NCBI GenBank assembly: GCA_922989275.2
Contig: OV277857.1
Location: 6,200,001 to 6,264,000, forward strand
DNA from: Gari tellinella
Lineage: Eukaryota; Mollusca; Bivalvia; Cardiida; Psammobiidae
Reading direction: 5' to 3'
Length of the DNA: 64,000 bases
Within the stretch, counting starts at the first letter, position 1, and every line of letters begins with the position of its first letter. Positions 1 through 10,084 of the stretch are shown here, in pieces. The notes under the pieces are model-generated. The model was not told where the DNA came from. It was given only the letters and a program-made list of their open reading frames with translations, and made no database searches. The translations under genes and the position numbers were made by a program.

Positions 1-307
1 TCCTCAAGTTCTTCATCAGAGAGGTCTTCGTCCTCCTCTTTTTTTACGTCTCCCGAGTCAACTATTCGTGGGGACTTGGCTGTACCATCGGATGACTCCT
101 TTCTGGTGATGGGAGCTGATATGGGCGTCCGCTTTGTGCTAATGCATGGATCTGGATCATCACTACCTTTGTCCTCTGTTTCGGGTTCATTTTCAATGTT
201 TTCCTTGTTACATTTGTTGACTTTATGTCGTATAAATTTTGTTATGTCTCGAAGGGGAAAGTTCATCTGACAGTCCCCACATACCACCAAGTCATTTTCT
301 TGCTCAA
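1..307 (-). CDS. Bcl11: Internal exon of a Bcl11-like zinc-finger transcription factor (partial, runs off left edge)
   Basis: Read on the minus strand from position 307, one frame stays open to position 1 (about 101 codons). The first two bases complete a codon begun in the previous exon, so the upstream intron is phase 1. Residues 1-4 are EQEN, then [14 protein letters not shown], a finger with spacing C-x2-C-x14-H-x4-C. From memory, vertebrate BCL11A/B carry the same spacing and nearly the same core (TCGQCQMNFPLGD) in exon 2, also after a phase-1 intron. That finger is the small N-terminal one, distinct from the later C2H2 DNA-binding fingers. The remaining 70 residues are polar and low-complexity, ending in a K/E/D-rich stretch ([14 protein letters not shown]). 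The family are nuclear repressors acting in neural and blood development and linked to chromatin remodelling; that role is inferred here. Fewer residues precede the finger than in vertebrates, so the exon start is shorter. No initiator exon was found in the window. Confidence 0.85.
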
Positions 308-330
308 CTGAAAATAAAAATAAAAACATA
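308..330 (-). other. Splice acceptor and polypyrimidine tract of the Bcl11-like exon
   Basis: On the minus strand the bases just upstream of the exon read TTTTTATTTTTATTTTCAG, a strong T-rich tract ending in CAG at 310-308. A possible branch-point sequence CTAATAA lies about 45 bases further up (near 353-359). The acceptor falls exactly where similarity to BCL11 proteins begins. Confidence 0.8.
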
Positions 331-393
331 ACTTTACTTTGATGTTATGTATTATTAGATTCACACCTCTTTAACTTAAACTCACGTAATTAA

Positions 394-628
394 CTCATTA
401 CTCCCTAGATATGCCTTTTATGCCTTGAATGAATTCCTCCACTGAAGAAAATATTTCTTTTTTAAACAGTCATGAATATGACCTTAAGAAACATTTTCTA
501 TATCCTAGCAGATGGTAGCATAAAGCAGATTGAAACTAAAGCAGAATGTGCCTTGAGGCATATTCTAGTTTACTTTCAACCTGCTTTAATTGGCCACCTA
601 TCTTCAAAACTAGAAACATGCGAAAAAA
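394..628 (-). mobile_element. A-family MITE, degraded
   Basis: TTAA at 390-393 precedes CTCATTACTCCC. The palindromic centre (GCAGAATGTGCC... arms) is decayed and the right terminus is lost. Confidence 0.7.
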
Positions 629-655
629 AGTTATTTTTTGTATTTGTAATTTGAT

Positions 656-1020
656 AACTCAACCTTGTTTAATTCAAACAGACACAAAGTTAAAATTTGG
701 CATAGCAACGATTTAACATTTGAATATAAGAAGGTTTGACTTAAGCGAGATTGAGTCATTAAAGTTTGACTATGTATTTTTTCCATGCAATGCATGCAAT
801 TCACTAACATTTCTGTTCTTCTTAGGCAGCAGCAAGACTTAAAGCAGTACTAAACTTAATAAACTTTAATATCATATATAGGCTGTGTTAGGATTATACC
901 ACCCTTGAGTATCGCACATATTACACTATAAAACATGTACAGTTGACCGTCTTTGCAGCGACGATTTTCGCTTCTCACATTTTGTTACGTTAGAATGAAT
1001 TTGCAGTTATAACAAATATT
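656..1020. other. Non-repeat AT-rich stretch
   Basis: No open frame of interest, RNA gene or recognised repeat seen. Confidence 0.5.
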
Positions 1021-1021
1021 T

Positions 1022-1420
1022 ACAATACAAAATTCCCAAATACTTTTAACAACACAAAATTTCCAAATAATTTTGACAACACAAAATTTCCAAATAGTTT
1101 TGATTACAAAAATTTTTCAATGATTGTGACAACATAAACCTCAAAATTATTTGAATTAAAAAAAAAATTCCAATGATTTTGACAACATCAAACTTCCAAC
1201 GGTTTTGATAACATTAAACCTTCAACTGATTTTGACGATACAACCCTTCCAGTGTCATTTTGATAACACAATTAAAGCCTCCATAAATTTTTTTAGAACA
1301 AATCTATTTTTGATGACACAAAACCTCCAAATGATTTTGACAACACAGTTTTGGTTAATTATCCTCCAAATGATTTTGACAACACAAAACCTCCAAATGA
1401 ATTCTTCCACAATACAAAAT
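1022..1420 (+). repeat. Minisatellite, ~27-bp unit, about 14 diverged copies
   Basis: The unit is approximately TTTTGACAACACAAAAYYTCC plus AAATGA. Clear copies begin at 1051 and 1078 (27-bp step), and the motif continues with drift to about 1420. It lies about 0.7 kb upstream of the Bcl11-like exon in gene orientation. An 85-codon open frame at 1205-1462 is a by-product of the repeat. Confidence 0.8.
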
Positions 1421-1686
1421 TCCAAAGTGAAATATATCTATCATTTTGCTTGGGATGAATAACAAATTAATAAAGTGAGGTTTTTAACCGTTGTCATTTA
1501 TATATTTTGCAAACAGTGTAGCTCCTGATCAAAGGGCTTCTAAGTGACCCCTCTGATCTTGGTCTGCACTGCTTTATTTTACTGGAATAGTCCTAATGAA
1601 AAAGCCAGCTTAAAATGGTTCCTCAACATCAGTAACTACAATCAGCAAAACTCGCAGCATAAAAAGTCATTTTTTCTATAATTTAA

Positions 1687-1860
1687 CCCATTACCCCATA
1701 GCCTGTTTCTTAGTTTTGAAGATATGTAACCACTTAAAGCAGATTGAAAGTAAAGCAGAATGCACCATAAGGTGCATTCTGCTTTACTTTCAACCTACTT
1801 TAAGCTACCATCTGCTAGATTATAGAAAAAATTCTTAAAATACATATTCCTGACTCTTTG
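1687..1860 (+). mobile_element. A-family MITE, right end replaced
   Basis: TTAA 1683-1686 then CCCATTACCCCATAGCC. The core palindrome GCAGAATGCACC/GGTGCATTCTGC is intact. The copy stops near CATATTCCTGACT and runs into a D-family fragment. Confidence 0.8.
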
Positions 1861-1960
1861 AGACTATTCTAATTAGTATAGTCACACCATAGGGTTGACC
1901 AAAGGGTTTAATGCAGAAATAAAGATTTTTAGATTTCCAAATACTCCCCTTATCTGATTC
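1861..1960 (+). mobile_element. D-family MITE, right-hand fragment
   Basis: Contains ATTCTAATTAGTATAGTCACACC, then AGAAATAAAGATTTTTAG and CCCCTTATCTG. The left half is missing. Confidence 0.65.
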
Positions 1961-2286
1961 AACAAACATCAGCAAGTCTGTCACCAAAAAAACGTCGTTA
2001 GGTTTTTATTATACAACAATTTAATGTTGTTTTTATTATATAATAATTTAACCGACATCAGTAGAAAAGATGCAAAAATCATAAGAGCGGTCCCACATGT
2101 AAGACCGTAACATTTTGTGCCTTGATCAGAAAAAATAGCATATTGGTTCTTTCAAGTCTTTTTGTTGCTCTTTTTTTTCGAATATAAGAGAAAAATAACG
2201 CAGAAAAGATACAGCTCTAAGGGATGAACAGATTCACACCAATCCAACAAAACAGGACACAGAACTCTATTGCAAAACCCTAGTAA

Positions 2287-2541
2287 CAGGACTGCCATAA
2301 ATTGACATGAAAAATCCTAAGATTTCCAAATTTGCATTTTTCAAGTGCGATTTTACGATTCGTACCTTTACCCCATAGCCTGTTTCTTGTTTTGTTGACA
2401 TGCGACTACTTAAAGCAGGCTGTAAGTAAAGCAGAATGCGCCTTAGGGCGCATTCTGCTTTTCTTTCAGCCTGCTTTAAGCTACCATATTCTTGGAAAAA
2501 ATCCGGAGATTTAGGAAAAATCCGGAGAAATGGCAGCCCTG
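2287..2541 (+). mobile_element. J-family composite MITE (255 bp) with 6-bp target duplication
   Basis: Ends CAGGACTGCC / GGCAGCCCTG. Flanking 6-bp direct repeats TAGTAA (2281-2286 and 2542-2547). The middle holds an A-type core (TACCCCATAGCCTGTTTCT ... GCAGAATGCGCC palindrome) without A's own TTAA ends. Confidence 0.85.
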
Positions 2542-2739
2542 TAGTAAAACAAAAGAAGATACCCAGAAAAGAAAATTATCTTATAAATGACCATTTTTGT
2601 GCAGATAGGGAGTATAAAGGATTTATGTTTTTTGGTACAATTCAATTTTATGGCTGATCGCGATTAACAAGCAACAGGAGCAGATCTAGGATTTACGCCG
2701 TAAGGGTTTACATCGCAGGGGGTGTAATGCCATCTGCTT

Positions 2740-2985
2740 AAACTTGTCGTCTGCTGTTTTTCTCAAAATTACATAATAAACAGTTTGACCTAAAAAACTT
2801 AATAACTAGTGATTAAGAGCTTGAATTCAGATCAGACACTGCATAATGCTGTATCTGATCTGGATTCAAGCTGTTTACAATGAAAGCCAATTTCCCTCCC
2901 TATAATGACTCCCTCCAAACAACACACACAATTAATGTCTCCCAATGGGTGTTTTGTAGAGACAGAGGGCTATACTATAATTATG
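2740..2985 (+). repeat. N-family repeat copy
   Basis: Shares with 24,440-24,640 the run GACTYCCTCCAAACAACA and TTGTCTCCC; includes an imperfect palindrome around TCTGATCTGGATTCAAGC. Boundaries uncertain. Confidence 0.5.
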
Positions 2986-3184
2986 AAATAGGTGGAAATT
3001 GCACCAAATTTAGCTGTCTGTGATGGATTTTCAAAAATGGTGTGAGTTGAATGATGTTTGAATGAATTTGCAGTGGAGGTGTGGAATGGCCTTCGAGACG
3101 GCTAATTAAAACAGCAGATAGGGGTCATCATCTGCAGAGCTCAAGTATTATAAATATGTAACCCTTAATTCCCCTGCTGTTAAC

Positions 3185-3385
3185 GTATTTTGATGCTTTT
3201 TTTGAAAGCAGCTAGTGCAGACCCAGATCAGACAGCTCCTGAAGGAACTGTCTAATCAGAGTCTGCATTGTTTTCTTATAGAATCTGCCTGACAGGAGTC
3301 TGTGCCGTTTTCTTGGAAAGTTTTTTTTTTCTTTGATCTATTATAATTAGCCAATGTAATAGTTTATATGATAGTGGTTAATGGG
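3185..3385 (+). repeat. M-family repeat copy
   Basis: Imperfect palindrome (GCAGACCCAGATCAGACAGC / CTGTCTAATCAGAGTCTGC) followed by arms shared with 23,923-24,080, ending ATGATAGTGGTTAAT. Confidence 0.55.
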
Positions 3386-3398
3386 AGAAGGAACTTAA

Positions 3399-3850
3399 CT
3401 CTTTGCATGCTACAGTGGAGAATCTGTTATTCTTTCCCATTTAAACACAAACGTACGCAAATGCAAAGCACTAAAACGTAGAAAAGAACAACTTTTGGAC
3501 AATTCTGATAATTCTTGTTTATCTTGGTGGCAAACAGTTTGGAGCCTGATCAGACGCCGGGTTACCCGGCGTCTGATCTGGCTCCAAACTGTTTGCACTG
3601 CAAATAATAGTTTTAGCCTAAACGCGTTTATTGGGAAAGAATAACAGATTCTCCACGAATTCTGTACCATTGTAATTACCTTTGCAAACTGTTTGGATCC
3701 CGATGAGATGCCCCGTAGTGGCGTCTCATCAAGATCCAAACTGTTTGACACTCTGATCCTGTTTTGAAAAGAAATTTAGAAAATATATTTTTTAGAACAA
3801 TAGCAGGTGACAGTTGTATCCGACTGAAAAATTACCCAGCATGCAAAGAG
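3399..3850 (-). mobile_element. C-family MITE interrupted by an I-family MITE
   Basis: TTAA 3395-3398 then CTCTTTGCATGC; the other end reads CAGCATGCAAAGAGTT. The C core (CAAACTGTTTGGATCC ... CGTCTCATC) is at about 3685-3750. The I copy at 3411-3666 splits the left end. Confidence 0.8.
3411..3666 (-). mobile_element. I-family MITE (TA target), nested in C
   Basis: Begins TACAGTGGAGAATCTGTTA and carries the same inverted end near 3628-3656, then GAATT and CTGTA. Centre is GCAAACAGTTTGGAGCC... flanking a GACGCCGGG/CCCGGCGTC palindrome. Related to the copy at 19,214. Confidence 0.85.
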
Positions 3851-4326
3851 TTTATTCAACTCTTTGGATGCTGAATAAATATTGCTTCTGTGAAAATATT
3901 CAATAATATTATAATTAAATTCTATAATGTAATAGAATAATTTTCAAAATGACATATTATTTTCACAGCTAAAGGGTTAATTTCAAAATTTAATCTGACC
4001 TTTTCTTTTTTTCTTCTTTTTTTCATCTTTTTAGATCAGATACTATTTCTATTAAATATTTAAAAAGTTCAATTTTCACATTATATTTTCAATAAAAAGA
4101 ATGATTAAAAACAAAAATATGTTGAAGAAAAAATTAATTAAGGCTGACCATGTTAAAATATTTAATCATTTGCAAGTTTTTTTTTAAATAATTGATATAT
4201 CTAGTGTACTCTTTAATATGTACTCTTTTTATTTAATATTCATTTAAATTGTATATTTAATTTTTTTAGCACTAACATAACACCAAATAACTGGATCCAG
4301 CCTATTATGATAATAATGATTATATA
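3851..4326. other. AT-rich stretch without recognised feature
   Basis: A loose inverted repeat (GAAAATATTCAATAATATT / AATAGAATAATTTTC) lies at about 3,890-3,950 and ends in GGGTTAA; the rest is poly-T and AT-rich. Confidence 0.45.
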
Positions 4327-4476
4327 AGGGCTCCAGATAACAGTAGATTTTAAAAATTGAAAATCTTTATTTCTGCATTAAACAATATGGTGTTACTACT
4401 CATTAGAATCGTCTAGAAGAGACGATTTTAATGAGAAGTAATACCATAGGATTAATGCTGAAATGTGAGAAATCCA
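4327..4476 (-). mobile_element. D-family MITE, right end lost
   Basis: AGGGCTCCAGATAA start; core ACTCATTAGAATCGTCT with its inverted partner. Confidence 0.75.
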
Positions 4477-4654
4477 GACGGAAAATGTTAATTTTGGAAT
4501 TGTAGCAGACCGCAATAAGCAAGCAGACTAGCTATGCTTCTTTGGTGTTCTAAGATTTCACAGGATAAGTATTTCACAGACCAACACATGCATAAAGCAG
4601 CCTGTCAAAATAGGATAAATAATTATATCCCATGAATTGAAATAGGGGACAACT

Positions 4655-4730
4655 AAATGCAGGACAAAATGAAATTAAAGCAGAAAGCTCCTATACAAGC
4701 TTTCTGCTTAATTTTTGTCCTGATTTTTTT
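4655..4730 (+). repeat. E-family palindrome
   Basis: AGGACAAAATGAAATTAAAGC with AGAAAGCTCC, then the imperfect inverse AGCTTTCTGC...TTTTTGTCCT. Confidence 0.6.
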
Positions 4731-4758
4731 GTTCATCCAAAAAATTGACTGCTTATTT

Positions 4759-4987
4759 CAACTCTTTGCATGCATGCAGCGGATATATGTGCCACAGTGA
4801 TAACCTTTGCAAATAGTTTGGATCAAGATGAGATGCTGCATAATGCAGCGTCTCATCAGGATCCAAACTGTTTGACACTCTATAGTGTTTAGAAAATAAT
4901 TTTTGAAAATTCTTTTTTTAGAACAGTAGCAGTCTAAGGACAATAATTATTGTTGCAGACGAAAAAAATTACCCAGCATGCAAAGAT
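4759..4987 (-). mobile_element. C-family MITE
   Basis: CAACTCTTTGCATGC at the left, CAGCATGCAAAGAT at the right; palindrome TTTGGATCAAGATGAGATGC / GCGTCTCATCAGGATCC. Confidence 0.85.
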
Positions 4988-4989
4988 CT

Positions 4990-5300
4990 AAAAGTGCTAA
5001 GTATTGGGTTTTTCCTGGCTATAAGCATACTGTCTGTAAAAAGAGGTAAACAAAAAATTGTTAGATTATATTAAAGGAATATATTAATAGAGGCTAAGAT
5101 TAGGAATAAATGTGATTACATTTTCATATATTCCATTTTTACAAAATTGGCCTTAAATATGACCTTTACATGCTGCTAGACATTAAAAACCCTTACTTTG
5201 AAATCCATTCATTTCTGTTTTTTACTTGTACCTGGACTCTGCCATTTTTCCATTTAAATGACCAATTTACATTCTCCTGTTTTTTTGCCAAATATATTTT
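4990..5300. other. Non-repeat stretch
   Basis: No supported feature. Confidence 0.4.
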
Positions 5301-5377
5301 ACAGTGTGACAAACAGTGCTGACCCTGATCAGGTAGCTCATTCAGTGACATTCTGATCTGGGTCTACAAGGGTTTGT
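5300..5377 (+). repeat. Degenerate hairpin of the K/B type
   Basis: CAAACAGTGCTGACCCTGATC with a partly matching inverse GATCTGGGTCTACAAGGGTTTG. Confidence 0.5.
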
Positions 5378-5551
5378 AAAGGATACTAGTGTATAAAGAA
5401 TCAGTCCCGCAATATTGTGCAGGTTTTTCTTAATATTTTTGTAGGTAGATTAATTTTAATATACAGGTCTTTGAGAGAGAGAAACTGCTTAAATATTAGT
5501 ATTAAAGGGACCGAGATCTTAAAGCAAACCAAAAGTATATAATTGCAATAA

Positions 5552-5795
5552 CCCTTTACCCCATAGCCTGTTTCTAGTTTTGAAAATAGGTGACTTCTTA
5601 AAGCATGTTGAAATTAAAGCAGAATGTGCCTTAAGGCACATTCTGCTTTAATTTCAACATGCTTTAAGCTACCACCTGCTAGATTTAAGAAAATATTCCT
5701 TATGATACAAATTCACGACTGTATAAATTGGAACTATTTTCTTCAGGGGAGGAATAAACTGAATGCGCTAAAAGGAGCTTCTATGGGGGAAAGGG
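5552..5795 (+). mobile_element. A-family MITE, subtype A2 (244 bp)
   Basis: CCCTTTACCCCATAGCC to GGGGGAAAGGG, TTAA at 5796-5799. Long palindrome with AGAATGTGCCTTAAGGCACA at its centre. Confidence 0.88.
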
Positions 5796-6069
5796 TTAAA
5801 AGTGTTTCGAGGGAGTTATAATTACTGTAAAACCATTCTTGTGGTTTTACTTTTGATAATGGCTTTCCATTTTTACATATTTCAGCTCATCTTCTATGAC
5901 CTTTACATGCCAATGGGTGAAAAGAATAGAACTCTGTAAATCATGTTGTTTTAGAGAGAGATTATTTAAATCTGAAGATCTGAGACTGTTAAATATAGGA
6001 TTATACTGAGGGTTGAATAATAATTAATATTCAAACCTACAAACTTTATAGTATAAGAAACTTAAGTCC

Positions 6070-6165
6070 AGAGTTCAACTCAAATATTGATTAAAAATTC
6101 CTTATTTCTTGAGCAAAAGGAGAATTCTGCATCATACTTTCAATCTGCCTTATCACTTTCTCAAA
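6070..6165 (-). mobile_element. A-family fragment interrupted by F
   Basis: GAATTCTGCATCATACTTTC resembles half an A palindrome; matching A left-arm sequence (GCTTGTTTTTAGTATTGAAG) resumes after the F element at 6368. Confidence 0.5.
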
Positions 6166-6367
6166 TACAGTCGAACTTCGATTTCTCGAACTCGCTTAAC
6201 TCGAACTATCCGATATTTCAAAACATGAGTTTGCCTTATTTCAAGCTTGGTTTAGGTGAACATATCCGTGTTTCAAGGTTAAAACGTGGCTCAGCCGCGT
6301 TTTAACATTGAAATACGGGTATACGTTCAACTTAACCCAGTTTTCGAGAAATCGAAGTTCGACTGTA
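6166..6367 (+). mobile_element. F-family MITE, Tc1/mariner-pogo-like (TA target)
   Basis: 25-bp perfect terminal inverted repeats starting TACAGTCGAACTTCGATTTC, with TA at both ends. No transposase; a 72-codon frame at 6087-6305 just reads across it. Confidence 0.85.
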
Positions 6368-6403
6368 GCTTGTTTTTAGTATTGAAGACAGATGGTTGCT
6401 TAA

Positions 6404-6646
6404 CTCTTTCCTCCCTGAAACTTTAAATGGACAATTCCAGTTTCCATTTTAGTCTAGTCCATTTCTGACTTTTAAGGGTTGTTTTTGTCAATGTTTGGCA
6501 TTGTGACAAACAGTGAAGAACCTGATCAGAGGGCTCCTTTCGGAGCCCTCTGATCAGGGTCTTCACTGTTTGCATAGGACAAGTGTACTATTCACATGTA
6601 CACTGTTTGAAAAGCACGCCTATATGTGGGACTAGGGTTGAAAGGG
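6404..6646 (-). mobile_element. B-family MITE (243 bp)
   Basis: TTAA at 6400-6403 and 6647-6650. Ends CTCTTTCCTCCC / GGGTTGAAAGGG. Centre GATCAGAGGGCTCC/GGAGCCCTCTGATC. Confidence 0.9.
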
Positions 6647-6659
6647 TTAAAGAAGTCCA

Positions 6660-6800
6660 GTCCACTTTAAGTTTCCAAAAGCAAGAATTATAGAAAATAT
6701 TACTTATGGACGTTATGGTGCATATTCATGACTGTATATAAAGTAAAATTATTTTCTATAATTGAGGGAAAATATAAATGTGTAAAAAGGTAAAGTTTAA
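6660..6800 (+). mobile_element. A-family right-arm fragment
   Basis: AATTATAGAAAATATTACTTA, CATATTCATGACTGTATA and TGTAAAAAGG match the A right arm; palindrome missing. Confidence 0.6.
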
Positions 6801-6999
6801 CGCGGTAGCTACCTGATTTAAAATATGAGGGAAAGATGTTCATCAAGAAACAATATATTATCATGATCTCAAAAGACAAATTATTGCCTAATGCACTTAA
6901 AAAAAGTGAATTTTTTAGATTATAAAAGTCTTCTTCTTTGTCTTAAAATACAAAAGCTTGACTAAAAATACTGAAAAGGGCAATTACATCAACACTTAA

Positions 7000-7210
7000 A
7001 CCTTGACTCTGTGGTAACCAAGTATATAATATATTCTTTGCAAAACAGTGTAGACCCAGATCGGAGGGCTCCTTCTGATCAGGATCTGCACTATTTGCCA
7101 TAATTTAGATACTTCTTGTGACAAAACCCCTAAACTCCTAAGTCAATTGCAAACTGTTCAATATTTAGAAAATTGAAGAGTCCATTTTGAAAATGGGGGT
7201 ATGGTAATGG
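7000..7210 (+). mobile_element. K-family MITE
   Basis: TTAA at 6996-6999 and 7211-7214. Centre AAACAGTGTAGACCCAGATC with a shortened inverse. The right arm GGTATGGTAATGG resembles the copies ending at 30,764 and 55,265. Confidence 0.65.
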
Positions 7211-7412
7211 TTAAAAGTAAGATCTGATCAAACTCATTTCTTATCTCATGTTGGTCGTATTTTTACCCAATAAGTGATTTTTTCTGGTCTAAAGTAACCC
7301 AGTTGTTTTTTTATTACTGTACACAATTTTAAGAATATTAGGGTTTATTTCGATGGAGGCTATGTTTGAACTCGCAGCTTCGTCAGGCCTACACAATGCT
7401 GATTAGGTTAAG

Positions 7413-7606
7413 CAGAGCTCCAGTTAAGTGGCGTAGCTAAAAAAAATTAAAATCTTTATTTCTGCATAAAACCCTATGGTGTCACTACTCATTAGAATCG
7501 TCTCGAAGAGACGATTCTAATGAGTAGAACACCATAGAGTTTGGTGCTGAAATGAGCAAGAAATTGTTGAATTTGTTTCATTTACGCGGTCTTATCTGGA
7601 GCCTTG
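7413..7606 (-). mobile_element. D-family MITE flanked by a 31-bp direct repeat
   Basis: CAGAGCTCCAGTTAAG to CTTATCTGGAGCCTTG, with core CATTAGAATCGTCTCGAAG and its inverse. 7382-7412 and 7606-7636 are near-copies (27 of 31 bases). Confidence 0.8.
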
Positions 7607-7880
7607 TCAGGCTTATACAGTGTTGATTAGGTTAAGTACTTTGTATGGTTGATTTGTTTTATGGCCAGTGTACAGTCTCATTCAGCTGCTTCAATATCCC
7701 AAACTGCCGAAACTTTATTTTCGCAAATTTAATCCATTCAATGAGCTAAGTTTAGTAACATTTTATTGGATGTTAGAGCGCTACATGTGACAATGAATTG
7801 GACTTATACAAATGTAAGATGCAGTCTATATCCAAACTATTCGGTTTAATTTTGTTATGGGTTTTAAAATTGGGTTTTAA

Positions 7881-8103
7881 CCCACAACTCCATAGATACG
7901 CATTTGATTTACTTCTCCACTGAAGAAAAAAGTTACACTTGATACAGTAATGAATATGCACCAAAGAAATGATTCCTATATCTAAGCAGCTATGATAGCT
8001 AAAAGTAAAGCAGAGTGCACCTTAAGGTGCAATCTGCTTTCTTTCAACCTGCTTTAAGTTGCAGTGTCCACCAAATTAGAAACAGGCTATGGAATTAAAA
8101 GGG
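7881..8103 (-). mobile_element. A-family MITE
   Basis: TTAA 7877-7880 and 8104-8107. Core GCAGAGTGCACCTTAAGGTG. Its right TTAA is shared with the next element. Confidence 0.8.
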
Positions 8104-8107
8104 TTAA

Positions 8108-8351
8108 CCCTTTACCTGATAGCCTATTTCTAGTACTTAAGATAGGTGATTACTTAAAGCAGATTGAAAGTAAAGCAGAATGCGCCTTAGGGCGCATTCT
8201 GCTTTACTTTCAGCCTGCTTTAAGCTATCATGTGCTATAATATAGAAACTATTCCCTATAATTTATATTCATTACTGATTAAATTGGAACTATTTTCTTC
8301 AGCGGATGAATAAATTATATCCGCTAAAAGGCGCTTCTATTGGGGAAAGGG
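8108..8351 (+). mobile_element. A2-subtype MITE, back-to-back with the previous copy
   Basis: CCCTTTACCTGATAGCC to TGGGGAAAGGG, TTAA 8352-8355. Core GCAGAATGCGCC/GGGCGCATTCTGC. Confidence 0.88.
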
Positions 8352-8355
8352 TTAA

Positions 8356-8500
8356 GGCACATTGACATTCAGCCTGCTTTCAGCTACCATCTGATAGAAT
8401 TTAGAAAATATTTCTAATGATACATCATTCAGGACTGTATAACATGGAACTATTTTCTTCAGTGGCGGAATAAATTAAATGCGTAAAAATGTGTATTTTG
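8356..8500 (+). mobile_element. A-family right half
   Basis: Starts inside the palindrome (CATTCAGCCTGCTTTCAGC) and continues through the A right arm to GTGTATTTTGG. Confidence 0.7.
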
Positions 8501-8791
8501 GAGTGTTGTTGTTGTTGGCGTACCTGTGCTTAACACTCACAGGCCAGCATTGTACGTCCTATTTGGGAGTAAAGGGTTAAACACTTCTAAAAGTAAAACA
8601 ACTGAGCTACTAGGTGTCATACATTTTAGCAGACAGGTCATATGAAGATGGAACCTTGGAATAAATTATCCTAAAGAAGGTGCGGGGAAGCCTGCATGAT
8701 CATGCTACTAATTGCCCATAGTAGGCAAATTAAAGATATAAATTTAGGTTTAACTCGTAGCGAAACCATGATTAACCTTTGCAGATAGATT

Positions 8792-8990
8792 TGCATGCGT
8801 GCAGCGGATATTGCAGAGGATACATGTGCCACAGTGATTACCTTTGCAAACAGTTTGGATCAAGATGAGACGCCGCATAACGCGGCGTCTCATCAGGATT
8901 CTAACTCTCTGACACTCTGACCCTTTTTTTAAATGAAATTTAGAAAGTTCTATTTTAAGACCAGTAGCAGAAGACAAGTGTTGCAGACAA
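8792..8990 (-). mobile_element. C-family MITE, ends worn
   Basis: TTTGCATGCGTGCAGCGGATA left arm, perfect GAGACGCCGCATAACGCGGC centre, then GCAGACAAAAATATTAGCA. Confidence 0.8.
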
Positions 8991-9096
8991 AAATATTAGC
9001 ACAGAATTTGTCCTCTTATTATCAATATCATAATTCCACTTAATCTTGTGATAAGAAACTGAAATATTGTAGTATACTACGCAATGAGCGATTTAA

Positions 9097-9330
9097 CCCA
9101 TGACCCCATAAATATGCCTTTTTACGCCTTTAATTAATTCAGCCACTGTTTCAATTAATACTCTCTCAAATAAACATCATAGGAAATATTTTCTATATTC
9201 TAGCAGAAAATAGCTTAAAGCAGGCTGAAAGTAAAGCAGAATGTGCCTTAAGGCACATTCTGCTTTACTTTTAGCCTGCTTTAAGTGGCCATAAATCTTC
9301 AAAACTAGAAACAGGCTATGGGGTAATGGG
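9097..9330 (-). mobile_element. A-family MITE
   Basis: TTAA 9093-9096; CCCATGACCCCATAAATATG to CTATGGGGTAATGGG; core GCAGAATGTGCCTTAAGGC. Confidence 0.88.
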
Positions 9331-9371
9331 TTAGATAAAGATAAATACTTAAATTGAGAATCGAATTAATG

Positions 9372-9412
9372 CAGAAAGCTCCTACAGGAGATTTCTGCAT
9401 TATTTCTATTCT
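9372..9412 (+). repeat. E-family palindrome, short
   Basis: AATGCAGAAAGCTCC and GGAGATTTCTGCATT flank a 4-base centre. Confidence 0.65.
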
Positions 9413-9483
9413 GCATTAAGCAAACAGCATGTCATAACAGACTACACATCTGTTATTTTACTGAAATGTCCTTTATAATGCTT

Positions 9484-9556
9484 CCCATGCTGGGTAATTT
9501 TATAATTTAATAATTTGAAATTATACTCCATGTGTTTATTTTTTTCTCACTTAGAA
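9484..9556 (+). mobile_element. C-family left-end fragment leading into a minisatellite
   Basis: CCATGCTGGGTAATTTTATAA matches the C left end; the TCTGGATCCAAAC array follows directly. Confidence 0.55.
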
Positions 9557-9800
9557 TCTGGATCCAAACTATTTGAAATTTCGTTCAAAACATCTGGATC
9601 CAAACTATTTGAAATTTCATTCCAAGCATCTGGATCCCAACTATTTGAATTTTCATTCAAAGCATATTTTCCAAACTATTTGAATTTCATTCAATTAAGC
9701 ATCTGGATCCAAACTATTTGAAATTTCATTCAAAGCATCTGGATACAAACTATTTGAAAAATGCATTCAAAGCATCTGGATCCAAATTATTTTATAAGTA
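9557..9800 (+). repeat. 36-bp minisatellite, about 7 copies, derived from the C-family core
   Basis: Units start with TCTGGATCCAAACTATTTG at 9557, 9593 and 9629 (36-bp steps) and again at 9738 and 9774. That string is nearly one arm of the C palindrome (TCTGGATCCAAACTGTTTG). Since 36 is a multiple of 3, a 68-codon frame (9515-9721) reads a 12-residue repeat (SGSKLFEISF...); I do not regard it as a gene. Confidence 0.88.
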
Positions 9801-10080
9801 TGAGAGAAGTTTGTATTTCAAAGAGATATCCTAATTAGACAAAAAACAATTTCATCTAATATCATTTAAATAATTTCTCCCAATATACATAATTCCAACT
9901 TTTCATATTAACAAAAAATCTTTATATTCTGATTGAATATTCAAAATAATCAGATGAGCACAAATATAACTAGCATTAAAATGCACTACAGCGCACCACT
10001 GGTAGAACTAGAATCACACCAACCCTTCAATTCTTCAAATTTTATTGCTATTCTCTGACCTAAATTAAATATGCCCATAT
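9800..10080. other. AT-rich non-repeat stretch
   Basis: No supported feature. Confidence 0.4.
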
Positions 10081-10084
10081 ATAG

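Noticed and set aside
76..270. Plus-strand 64-codon frame over the Bcl11-like exon
   Set aside because: Antisense shadow of the minus-strand exon.
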